Shown piece after piece: positions 1 through 11,100 of a stretch of DNA of 64,000 bases. Source of the stretch: Zea mays (Eukaryota > Streptophyta > Magnoliopsida > Poales > Poaceae). The notes beneath the pieces were generated by a model. The model was not told the DNA's origin. It did not search any database and saw only the letters and a program-made list of their open reading frames with translations. The stretch is from the NCBI RefSeq assembly GCF_902167145.1, contig NC_050101.1, forward strand, positions 111,319,789 through 111,383,788, given 5' to 3'. Within the stretch, counting starts at the first letter, position 1. Every line of letters begins with the position of its first letter. A program made the translations under genes and the position numbers.

Positions 1-18
1 CCATCACAATTTTTTCAG

Positions 19-2083
19 GGTAAACATGGTGACGGTGGCAAGAACATGCCGACCAACACAAATGTCACTCCTAAAGCAACACCACATATGGAACCTGACG
101 CGCCGATATTTGATGCGACTCCGCAAATCAAGGTATGAGTACACCCCCTCGTGGTTTTTCTATATTATTGTTAGTAGTTTACTAAATTTCTAATCCATTT
201 ATACCATGATGGTTAGTCTACTGGCGGCGTCCAACAAGCGGCAGAAACAGACCTGCCCGACAGTGGTCCATGCTTTGATCAGACTCCATCTGAACATGTC
301 AGATCAGTAATTTTCATTTTCATTGTAGTTGTCAAAACTGTTAACAGATTTTGTACAGTCATGCTTCACAGTTTAACTAGTTTATGCATCATACAAATTA
401 GTGTTATGTATATTTGCACATACATGTATGCTAAGTAGATGTGCATTCAGTTTTTACATAACTGTTAGTTGCTTATGATAAATTACACATATATTTATGC
501 CAGTTTGCATGCATATTTATGACTCTTGATTTGTATCATTAATGTCAGCTAAATAATTTTATGCCAGTTTATGACACTTGATTCCACATACGTTTATTCC
601 ACTTTATGTCAGCTCAGTAATTTTCATTTTCTTTATAGTTGTCAAAATTGTTCACAGATTTTTATGTATATTTTCATATATATTTTTAGGTTTCTGTTGA
701 AACCGATCCAGCTACAAACACTCCATAGGTTGGCCAGGCTTCTCTTGATTCGGAGATGCAAACTGTGTTAGCTCTACGCGAATATTTGTGTGGTCTGCAA
801 TCTGACACCAGCAGGTATGAAGTACATACTAAATCAAAATCTGTTTATATGCTGGTAGTTTTACGCGACCTCTCTAATTGATATCAAAAATTCCCCAGGA
901 CCATAATAGATTATGGTGAATATCAGCGACATGTTCTGATATATATGAATCTTTTGCCGATGGGAAGTGTCTCGACAACGTATTCATGCAGTGTTTCATC
1001 CAATGTGTTTTTGATGATGCAAAAAATCAGCAGACTTCCATGAGTTCGAACAGTTTGATTCTTGATGTTAATGTTGGGGTAAATTATCGTAACATACATA
1101 CACCATATTCATATACAAATTGGATGAACCCAAGTATACTCACTCCATTTATATCGTTTATTGCAGTCACTACTCAACTTTGAGGAACAGGAACGACACA
1201 GTCGCAACCCTCAACCTTTTGATGAATCTGTACTCCACACACTTCTAGACAATTCATTGCCTGAGACAGATGAATTGGACCAATGCAAAGCGGTAACAAT
1301 CGTATTTCATAATCCAAACATATTTTCTTTTAAATGGAACATATCACATTGTTATGCTTTTGTAATTTACATTGTTCATGTTATTCTTTTTTTACATGGT
1401 CAGATCATGGTTCCCATGGTAAGCAGGGGGCATTGGACATTGTATGTTGTCAATAAGGTCAAGAAGTGCATTCATATTTTAGATTCCAATCCATATGGGC
1501 CAACACTTGGTGGAACTACATGGAAGGACTACCATTTTGCACATTTGGGCTCAGGTGGCAGAAAGTTACCATGGGCTAAGGTTATTATGAGTAGATTAAA
1601 CAAAGCAATACAACATGTACGGCCCAGGAAATGCTTTCCCGAATTTGGTAACATCACAATTGACTTGTGCCCAAATTGTCCTAACATGGCAGCAGGATCC
1701 AATGACTGTGGGTTTTATGTTATGGGTTACATTCTCTTTTATCAATGCGACGAAGGATCTTTGCGGTCAGACATAGAATCAGTACGTACAATTTACCAGT
1801 TAATTCTATAGTTGGCACAAGGCAACATATGGAACAGAGGTATAACTAACTCAATGTTATTGTATTTCAGGGCAACACTAGTGAGATACGGTCTCTTGCG
1901 CTGCATTATATCACATTCCACCCAAAGAACAAAGCATATCGCTGCTCGAAGACATCCAAAGATTCAAGGTCTAATGGATGTAGTTTAGTTTGGACATGTA
2001 ATAAATTTTGTATACAATGGTTCCCTAAACTTCAGATCAGTCATGTGTGTATAATATGGGCAAATACCGTAGACGTTTCTTAG
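19..2083 (+). pseudogene. ULP1-like (C48) cysteine protease gene of a Mutator-like element, decayed and 5'-truncated by the window
   Basis: ULP1 proteases cleave SUMO from conjugates; plant MULEs often carry such a domain with unknown role. Splice-compatible exons can be read at 19-132, 217-297, 690-814, 899-1078, 1167-1292, 1404-1781 and 1871-2083, each after an AG and most before GTA/GTC donors. Exon 1404-1781 holds the catalytic core: His in SRGHWTLYVV, Asp in ILDSNPYG, and Cys in GSNDCGFYVMGY, in the order of the C48 family. An in-frame TAG lies at 726-728, and exon 899-1078 changes frame in the middle (around 940), so this copy is probably dead. Upstream exons are outside the window. It is convergent with the transposase relic on the minus strand, as second genes are in MuDR-type elements. 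The domain call is strong; exon ends are by eye. Confidence 0.75.
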
Positions 2084-2570
2084 TTTATGTCAATGACAAC
2101 TTTGGGGATCAGCTAACCTCTAAACTGGAATATTGTACCAAATGTGTTTGATAGTAATGTGTGTTTCTTGCATTTGATTCTGCCAAATTCCTGTACAATT
2201 TTGTGCTGTCAATAACCTCGAAGTATGCCTGTTTTGTCCGAAGTTTACGATATAATTATTGTCGGTTTTATGCATGTTTGCCCATGCACTTATGACACAA
2301 TAGTCATCATTCTATGCCCATACATTATTCTAGTTTTGTCTCAAGTGTATGATACAATTATCAGCGTTATATACTGGAAACAGGCTCATTTGTTGTACAG
2401 TCATGGTTCATAGTCTAACCATCTTATGCATTACACAATGCAGTGTTATGCATTTTTTCACATACATGTATGCTAAGTCTATGTACACTCAGTTTGCTAC
2501 AGACCTGTTAATAGCTTATGACAAATGACACATACGTTTATGCCAGTTTGCAAGTATATTTATGATACTT
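354..2570 (+). repeat. Direct repeat of about 180 bp flanking the ULP1 core (354-527 and 2392-2570)
   Basis: Both copies run from 'tgtacagtcatg' through 'acatacatgtatgctaag' to 'tatgccagtttgca' with scattered differences. One copy lies in an intron of the ULP1-like gene and the other in the 550-bp spacer between the two convergent genes. The spacer 2084-2637 is otherwise AT-rich and shows nothing else I recognise. Confidence 0.7.
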
Positions 2571-2637
2571 TATGGAAACTATGAAATAAACACAGGTTTC
2601 ACATTTACATCCAGATATATTTTTATCTTATGGTCTT

Positions 2638-5600
2638 CTACTCTCTACCAGATGAATCATCATCTCCGACATCCACCGTTCGTTTTTTCGACGTTGATGT
2701 CTCATTCCATTGTGGGGCTGCAGCTATGATTTTGTTCCTTGAACCAGGAGGTCGTCCTCGTTTACGTCCAGATAGGTTAGCCAATCGAACCCTATTATCC
2801 TCGACAGTTAAACACGTACGGTTGTTGTGATCATCAGCTATGCCACATTTCTGGCACTTCCTGCTCATCTTCTTAGCTCCTTTCGCACCCAATTTAAAAA
2901 CTTGTTGCTCACTACTTTTGATTGTTCTTCCCTTAGGCTTGGCCTTATCTGGTCTTGCTAAGTTTACACCTTCCATATGAAGTTCCAGTTTCTACAAAAC
3001 AAAGATATTAAGTCAGTTTTTATATTCACGTATGTCATCATATATTGTAGCAATGTTATTACCTTTCTAGCTTCCACATCCGTAGAACTACTATCAACCA
3101 GCCGAATGTCAGTGTTATGTTCCAATGTTAATATCGGCATATTGCATTCATTTGTATTAGACCCCATCAAAATTTCCTGTGAAATAAAGCAAAATCCAGT
3201 GAAGACACAAATGTTATAGAGCAGCATATGTAATACATTATAAAGATTTGTTCCATACCTCGTTCCCATCATCTAATTTGCGTAAGTTGTCTATAGCCAT
3301 TTCGTCGGTTTCATACGCTTTGACCTATATCATCATTAAAAACATGGATCATTATCGACAAGTAATTATGCAAAATTCATAACAACACGATGTGCGTACC
3401 TGGATGTCATCGCAAGCACTTGTGCCACAACTCTCACTAGTACCTATATCAGGCTCCACACGCATCAATAACCCTAATAATTCGTCCATCATCTCTAGGG
3501 CTTTATCATTCCCAGCTTTAGACAGACTCGCATGGTGTACTACTTTCATTGCTTTTTTAAGCAACATCTTCTGTCTATATGATCTAGTTTCTCCATCTTT
3601 TCCTTTCAAATTCCTATCGTCTCTTGAAAAAGCCACATCTTGATGCGCGGAGTATGTGTATCGTTGCAAAATATACTCACTCGGGATCCTTTCAATTTGT
3701 AGATGCATGAAAGCGCGTACAAGATGAACACAAAATAGACCTATAATTGATTAAACATACATTATGTCATATATTAATCGCAAACAGCTATGTATTCGTA
3801 ATAATTTAGAATTTTATATAGAAATAATCGTTTAGTATAACATACCTGTATGCTCCCAATGCTTGCACTCACATGAAAACTTTCCGACATCCACATCAGC
3901 CCTTATTTTGAATTGGTGTTGACCCCAAACAATTTTATTTGATCTTGTAGTATGTTTCACCACCCAATCATGTCCATCACCCTCTGTATCACGGTCTATT
4001 CGGTATGCAGTTGCATATTTTACTGTCTCCTGGAACCTTGTCATCACAGCTATAGTGTATGCCCTTGCAACTCTTATTTCAAACATATACAATGTAGTTG
4101 TATCCTTTTGACCCTGCAAATTACACAATATAGTATTAATACCATTCTGTTTTTAATAGCATAAAACATATGTTTATTATTTTTTCACTTACCATGCATC
4201 CTAGTGCCTCTTTGGCCTCTTTCATCTTCCTACTATGCAAGAGCTTCATCATTTGCTTTGCAAATTGATGAAGCGGTGTGTTTGCATCCACGTGGGCACT
4301 CTTCACCAACTTGTTCATGCTCTCGCTTCGTTGTGTAGAGACCATAAGACCACAATAGTCTCCTTTGAAAAATGCAGGTACCCAATCTTTGCGTGTTTCA
4401 TATAATCTGGCAAGGGTGTTGTTCTCGTGTAGTTGGAAATCATCTAGCATCATTTGCCAGGCAGCCTCGAACTCCATTTCATTCAATGGATGATGTATTA
4501 TAGATTGGAACCTTGTTTTGAAATCCATCTCCTCAAATCTTGCATACAATTCATTCAAGTGGGGCATATACCTGTTTTGCAGATGCCACAAACACAATCG
4601 ATGTATTGTGTTTGGGAATACTCTGCCTAGTGCGATTGGCATAACAGGGTCTTGATCTGAAATCGATAAATTTACATAACATTATGCAAGCCAATATGAT
4701 ATCATATAGTACGTGCCATAATAATTACGAGCCATTTATTACAACATACATGCCAACATCACTCATGGTCCGTCACATCCCATGCATGTTTTGAACGTAT
4801 TGAAGACCCACTCGAATGTATCAACTGTCTCGTCTCCTAGTAAAGCAAACCCAAATATTGTGCATTGTAGGTGGTGGTTCGAGCCAACAAACATGCCTAA
4901 TGGCTTATCGTACATATTAGTCTTATGTGTAGTATCAAATGTAACTGCATCACCAAAATCAATGTACTCGGCTTGCTGGCTAGCATGGGACCAAAATATG
5001 CTTAAAATTTTCCCTTCTTTGTCCAGTTGAAAGTCTGAAAAAAATTGTGGAATATCTTTCTTGCATAATGAAAAAAAGATAACAGCTTTGACACATCATT
5101 TGCATTTCTTTCCCTTTGCCATGCTTTTTTCCTGTCAAAAAATCTAATGATTATGCACTATATCTAACTCAACACATTACGATTGTTTCTGTAATATAAA
5201 ATAAAATTATTGTCAATGCATAATACACTTACAGGTTACTCATGTCCTGCACGGTTATTGGAACATTTTCTGGGCCACCATGCATTTCTGTAACAAAATC
5301 CATAATGCAATGTTGTGGAATCCTGCTTTCTTGCATCGCACTAAGGAACTCCATATATTCACGATCATGTGTTTTGTTGCATTGCAATTGCCCTTTTTCT
5401 GTATCTTTCTTCAAAAATTCATGATTATGCTCATAGTTTACCAGATCAATCCGAACGGAAAAAACATTCTCTTTAGCATCATCGTAGATTTTTTTAAGTT
5501 TCATCCCAGACTTGCACTGTGTTCATTTCGAACATGTGTTACGTATCCTTGGATTTTCAGCTACCCTTTCAGCATTCTTTCCTTCCATTAAATAATTCAA

Positions 5601-6135
5601 CCATTTACAATTCTTCCGCTCCCTATATTTCTTCAACGGAAATCCAACCTCGTATGCATATTGACTATAAAAATTATACGCCTCGTCCACGTTACTAAAT
5701 GTCATACCGACTTTAGGTATCAATCTTATATCAATATTGTCCGGCTGCACACAGAAATTTAACATTTACTATTCAATAGCGTCTAAATTTAACATGGTAT
5801 ATGTACAACATTACAAAGAAGTATGTAAGAGAATAAGATTATCATATTTGGGAGAACTTACATGGCTTTGAAGAATATGAGGTGTGCCTATTCATGCGGC
5901 CCAATATGTCTCATGGGGATGTGCTTCTCTGCGCCGACCACATCTGCCGTTTTTGTGTGCTCATCGATATATCCAGGTGCCCTCAATGCTGCCGGGGGAG
6001 TAACGGAGACACCCTCTGTGTACGGGGCGATTGCAGACGCTATAGGATGCATGTCCATTGAAATAGACGTACCTGCTGGCGTATTTACAGATGCTACAGG
6101 TGGCATGTCATCGCCAGCTCCGGTGCTGGACATTT
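2638..6135 (-). pseudogene. FAR1/FRS-type MULE transposase gene, multi-exon, inactivated
   Basis: Reading down the minus strand, exons are 5744-5233, 5131-4750, 4656-4193, 4113-3846, 3740-3400, 3324-3259, 3177-3063 and 2991-2638; a possible first exon (ATG at 6135) ends near a GTAAGT at 5860, but its frame does not join cleanly. Domains in order: FAR1 DNA-binding region (5744-5233, including NYEHNHEFLKK), MULE transposase core with Asp in VTFDTTHKTN, DQDPVMPIALG and Glu in TQRSESMNKL, a complete SWIM zinc finger split by an intron (CECKHWEHTG then LFCVH), a CCHC knuckle (CQKCGIADDHNNRTC) and an AT-hook-like GRKRGRPPGSRNK. Breaks: TGA at 5525-5523 inside the FAR1 domain, a frameshift near the A-run at 5071-5077, and TGA at 4765-4763 before the second Asp. 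The family binds element ends and moves the element. Confidence 0.85.
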
Positions 6136-6636
6136 TCTCGCCGCCGGCCGTACCTCTAACTTCCGCCGCCGCTAACCGCCGCCAATACCTGAGATAAAGA
6201 CGTGGACGAGCGAACGTGGACGAGCTAACCTTGTATTTGTTTCCTCCCGTAACTGCGGTTTTATTTACGCGCACGAAGAGCACGTCTTTCCTTATCTCAA
6301 ACCGGTGGGAGATTTTAAATGTTGCATGGTTTACGCTATCATGTCTCACAGCGTTATGCAATCGTAAACCGGCATGCACATGCAAATATTCGTTCCCGTG
6401 ATTCGTGGCAGAAACTTTTCCATTTATGCATGAGTTATGCACATTTCCACATACCTTTTTGCGTGCGTATATCGGTTGCAGCGTCTCAGCCGAGATACGT
6501 TGCTATCCTATGCATGGCTGACGCAAGCTGGCGTCCAGTGGGCCGAACGCGACCCGATCGGCCTCCTGGCTGGGGCTTCGTCCACTAACGGAAGCCCAGG
6601 GCTTCATTACCTCTTCCCTATATATATATATATGTA
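6136..6636. other. Probable 5' flank or end of the Mutator-like element; no gene
   Basis: About 500 bases between the possible first ATG of the transposase relic and the start of gypsy element A. I see no coding signal and could not identify a terminal inverted repeat, because the opposite end of the element lies left of the window. A short (TA)n run at 6619-6632 immediately precedes the LTR of element A; the five bases before the LTR are ATGTA. Confidence 0.4.
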
Positions 6637-8140
6637 TGTCGGCGTTTCGACCCCGGGGGGTCCCTGGACCGACGAGTAAATTGTCACTGTGTGTCCCAGC
6701 CCAGATGGGTCGGCGCGAGACGGAACACAAGGGAGAACAATAAGGGGAACCACGGCTCGTGTTGTCCTGCGCCCAGGGCGGATGCGCTTGCAGTAGGGGG
6801 TTACAAGCGTTCGCGCGAGAGAGAGGGAGAGAGCCTGTCCGTCAGCCCGTTCTCCCTCGTGGCCACCTTCTCGTACGAGGGCCCTGGGCCTACCTTTTAT
6901 AGATTTAAGGAGAGGGCCCAGGTGTACAATGGGGAGTGTAGCAATGTGCTAACGTGTCTAGCAGAGCGGAGTCAGAACCCTATGTACATGCCGACGTGGC
7001 TGTCGGAGAGGTGTTGGAGCCCTGTTCATGTGATGTCGTGGCCGTCGGAGGAGCGCTTAAACCCTGTAGAAGCATAGCTGTCGGGGCTGTCGGAGCCTTG
7101 TTGACGTCTCCTTGCTCCCGTAGGGGGCTGAGAGCCGCCGTCGTCATGGAGCACGCGGGGTGACATCATTACTTGTTTACCGGGGCGAGCCAGATGGGAC
7201 ACCAGTCGTGTTCCCCGCAGTCTGAGCTAGCTAGGGGTAGGGTAATGATGTACCCCCCTGTGGCGTGGTCGGTCCGAGCCCGAGGTCGGGCGAGGCGGTG
7301 ACAACTCCGAGGTCGAGGCTGAGTCGAGCCCTGGGGTCGGGCGAGGCGGAGACCGTCTTCCGAGGCCAGGGTGGAGTCCGAGCCCTGGGGTCAGGCGAGG
7401 CGGAGACCGTCTTCCGAGGTCGAGGTTGAGTTCGAGGGTGCGCCTGTTGCTTGAGGGGGCCCTCTTGCGAGGCATGAATCCACCTGGGTGTGCTGCTCCT
7501 GCCCGAGGCTAGGCTCGAGCGAGGCGAGATCGCGTCCCTTGAGTGGGTAGAGCTTTGACCTGTATTGCGCCCATCAGGCCTTTGCAGCTTTGTGCTGATG
7601 GTAGTGTTGGAACTTGCTGCCTGGTGCAAGGGGATCCAACGGGGGTGAGTATTGACGTAAACAGGGTTCTCGCACGAGATGGCAAAAGCTCTGTTAATCT
7701 AGCCTCTCAAGGGCACTGTGCGGGGGTATTTATAGGTATCTGAGTGCCCAGCGTCCTGTGTTAAGGACGCATGTGCCCTCAGTCACCTAGGTTATCCCTG
7801 GAATATTCCCATAAAGCGGGGTTACAGACCGTAATTACAGGGATGCCTTTACAAATTAGGCCCGTAATGCGCAGCGGCCACGCAGGGCCTGTTACAATAG
7901 GCCGGATTACACGTGGGCCTCTATGCTGGACGAGGTCGCAAGAGGTGACGACCTCGTCACAGGTCTTCGTCCAGTGACGTATGGGACGAAGGGTGAGCCT
8001 GCCCGTTGTCTTGTCCTCGTTGGTCCAGCGATTACGGCGAAGGCATCGAGCGAAGGGTGGCGTCTTCGCCTTTGCCCCAACAGGTGGTTACCAGCCGAGT
8101 TTAGGAGTCTTGGGGGTACCCCTAATTATGGTCCCCGACA
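6637..8140 (-). repeat. 3' LTR of element A (contains a solo LTR)
   Basis: On the plus strand it begins TGTCGGCGTTTCGA and ends GGTCCCCGACA, giving TG...CA ends with TGTCGG/CCGACA inverted termini. A minus-strand TATA-like CTATAAAAGG lies at about 6893-6903. Relative to the 5' LTR it lacks about 340 bp between 7434 and 7436, including several 54-bp repeat units, and has gained a 478-bp insertion at 7605-8082. Confidence 0.85.
7605..8082 (-). mobile_element. Solo LTR inserted in the 3' LTR of element A
   Basis: The 478-bp block begins TGTTGG and ends CCAACA and is absent from the other LTR of element A, where the sequence reads straight through 'gatggtggttaccagcc'. Flanking five-base copies are GGTAG (7600-7604) and GGTGG (8083-8087), a target-site duplication with one change. 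A plant-like TATA box CCTATAAATAC reads on the minus strand around 7726-7737, which suggests the orientation. No internal retrotransposon sequence is present, so this fits a solo LTR left by LTR-LTR recombination. The family was not identified. Confidence 0.8.
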
Positions 8141-8160
8141 GTAGCCCCCGAGCCTCAAGG
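8141..8160 (-). other. Polypurine tract of element A
   Basis: On the minus strand the bases directly upstream of the 3' LTR read as a purine-rich stretch ending CTCGGGGGCTAC. Element B has almost the same tract at 36120-36139, next to its own 3' LTR. This is the expected plus-strand primer for reverse transcription. Confidence 0.7.
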
Positions 8161-11100
8161 GGAGTGTTGGTAATCGCTTGGAGGCTTTGTCGCACTTTTT
8201 TGCAAGGGGACCGGCGTTTCTCGGTTGCATTTCGTTCCGGTGGGTGCGCGCGAGCGCACCCGCCGGGTGTAGCCCCCGAGGCCTCGGAGGAGTGGTTTGA
8301 CTCCTTCGAGGTCTTAATGCCTTTCGTGATGCTTCGGCCGGTCTGGTTGTTCCCTCATGCGAACTGGTTGTAGCCCGGGTGCATGGTCAGGTTCCGAGTT
8401 CTCGGGCTGGTATGTTGACACTGTCAATGGTTTGGCCGGAGCGGGGTTTGCGAGAGCAGCCCCCGAGCCTCTGCACATGGCGAGAGAACGGTCAAGGACT
8501 GACTCGGCTTTTTGCATACGCCCCTTCATCGCCTTTCCGCAAGGAGGAGGAGGGAAAGCGCCATGTTGCCCTCGGAGGGCGCCGAACATGGTGTCTCTAG
8601 TGAGTTGCTAACGGGTGATCCGAGTGGACGCCCGTGCCCCGTTCGATAAGGGTCGGCTAGTGGCCCAGAGGCGCGCTTCAAAAGTACCTGCAGGTGATTT
8701 GCCGGACCCGGTCCCGTTTGATAGGGTCCAAGGGCTCGATGCCTCCCTCTAATGGGATTCCGTTACAGAATCGCTCCTGCTGGTTTCGGAAATGTCCTAG
8801 GGTACCTTGGGAGCGTAGCCCAAGCCTCGGCCATGTATCGGACGTACCCAGAGTCATCCCTCGCTCTGCGTGTTCTGAGGCGGCTGTCGAACCCTTCGGG
8901 GGGCCAGCCTTCGAACCCCTGATCAGTAGTGGGCGCGAAGCCCGAGTGGCCTGAGGCGGCTGTCGAACCCTTCCGAGGGGCCAGCCTTCGAACCTCTGAC
9001 CAGTAGTGGGCGCGGAGCCCGAGTGCTCTGAGGCGGCTGTCGAACCCTTCCGAGGGGCCAGCCTTCGAACCTCTGATTAGTAGGAGGGCTCGGGGCCCGC
9101 TTCCTTTGCAGAGAAGGATCCCTTTCGGAGTATCCCCTTTCCCGGTCCCTGTAGCAAGTGAGAGAAAGGGGAAGAGGAAAAGATACGAAATTGAATGATG
9201 CGGCGCACCTTTTTTGACGTGGTCATTATGGCGGAGGTGAAGCGTCGTCCGCTTCACCTGCCAAAGGTGTCGTCTGCCCTGCCGCGGAGTTAATGCGACG
9301 GGACGAGTGGTTCGCGGGGCAGCCGTTGCGCGAGCCGTTGGAAGAAAGGAACACGGGCGCGTCGTCTTCACGCCGTGGGAGAGGGCTCTCCTGCTGCCCC
9401 AGGTGGGGACGTGAGCCTGCAGACAATTTGACCGCCGCTTCCGCTCGCCTGCTGCCGCCATTACTGTCGGCCCACTTCTGGCCATATCGACGATCGTGCC
9501 TTCTCTCGCGGCCGACTGACCCGTGACCGATGCGCTTGGTTGGCACTGTTGGGCTGTGTGCAGGGTTGCCTCGAGTCACGGCGCCGGTTCAGCAGTCGAG
9601 AAGGCGCGATACTGGTGCAAGTGGCGGTGGAGTTTTTCGCACGTAGTAACCGGCGCGCCGGTCACATGACGTGTGGGCCTGGGCCGCCACGCTGGAAGCG
9701 TCGAAGTCGAAAGGGTGCGTCCCCTTGGTGCAGTCGCATGTCGCCCGCATGGCGGTCCGCCCTTTCACCCGTTGGTTTAGGTGAAGATGGAGGAGTGCTT
9801 GTAACCGTTGGGTGGTTACATGATCCGCGCGTGGCGGTTTGGCTTCTTCTGTCCTCGGCCAGCTCACATAACGAGTGGGACCCAGCCCCCGTGTCGTAGG
9901 AGGAGGACCTTTGAGCGTGTTGGTGAAGACTTAGCCCACGACGCCTGAGGACGCGAGTGGGGTGAGTCGCCTTTAAAAAGGGATCGACCTCCTGGGTGGC
10001 AGCCATGCCTTCGCACTCTCCTCATGCATCGCGTCCTTCCGCCTTCCGAGCCCTCGGATGGGGAGCGCCCGCGTTGCCTTTGTCTCATTGTGGGAGGAGC
10101 GCAACCTCGTGGAGGTTGGTACCTTTCAGCCATCGCTCGGCTTCAAGGATTTTCATCAGGCAGCCCGGCTGCATCCCCTCGCTAATGGTCACCCGAGACG
10201 GTGACCACCAGTTCGGTGGTGGGGAGAAGCAAGCCGGGCTGCGGCCTCTGCCCCGCCCTCAGCTTCAAGGATCTTCATCATCCATGCTGGGGCGGAGGGA
10301 GAGCTGAGACTGAGCTCTACCTCCCGTACGGGCCGGCAGGCCACCTCCTCATTCAGCATTCAGGGGAGAGGGCGCTCACCGGCCTGGCGGAGGGGACGGA
10401 CTTCGACAACGCGGGGCCGATTGGCCGCAAGCGTCGTCATCTCCAGCATGACTGGTTCGCTGGCTCAGCTGGCTCTGGCACAGCTTCCGGTGCCACCTCC
10501 CACCGCTGGGCGGAGTGTGGCTATCTGCCCGCCGTACGGGCGGCTGTTGCGCCGTGCACACTGGGGGACCGCCCAAGATGTCGCATGCCGCTAGGGCGGC
10601 GTTCGTGTTCTTGGGTTGTCCTGCCCTTGCTCCGGTACGATGCCTCCGCGTGGAGGTCGGTGCCCGCCTGTCCGAGAGGACTTGAGTGGGGATCTGCCGG
10701 TGGGCAGGTGGCTGCCGTCGTTGGTGCTGAGGTGGTGGCAGCTGGAGAAGGCTTCGTCGCCGACGAGATCGTCGGCGCCATCTGCGCTCCGGGCCTCTGG
10801 CTCTTTGGCTTTGATAGCTTGTCCTCGCCCCTCGAGTGGGGACATGGGCGAGGGCCTTATCGCAGCAGCATCTGCCCTGAGGTCATCGCTGCTGCTGTTT
10901 GGCCGCCCGGAGCGGAGGTCGTTGTCGCTGCTGCAGGACTGGGCGGCGGCGAGCCACCTGGAAGTTGTCGTCCCGCAGGCCCTCCGGTGTGGGGGGTTGT
11001 TCGTACCTGCGGGAGTGGAACAGGAGTTCCATTTGTAATGGCACCTTGAGTGCCGGTGTTTGTTCATTGTGGCTGTCGAGGCCTGAACATCTAGATATTT

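Noticed and set aside
6619..6632. (TA)n run as a promoter TATA box
   Set aside because: It is a simple repeat next to an LTR insertion with no gene downstream.
8763..9485. 240-codon minus-strand frame in element A
   Set aside because: Its repeats come from the 76-bp tandem array and it lies after the integrase stop in the untranslated region; no domain.
10201..11049. Antisense 282-codon frame in the 3' region of A as a gene
   Set aside because: High GC keeps several frames open; no domain is visible and the matching region in B is broken into shorter frames.
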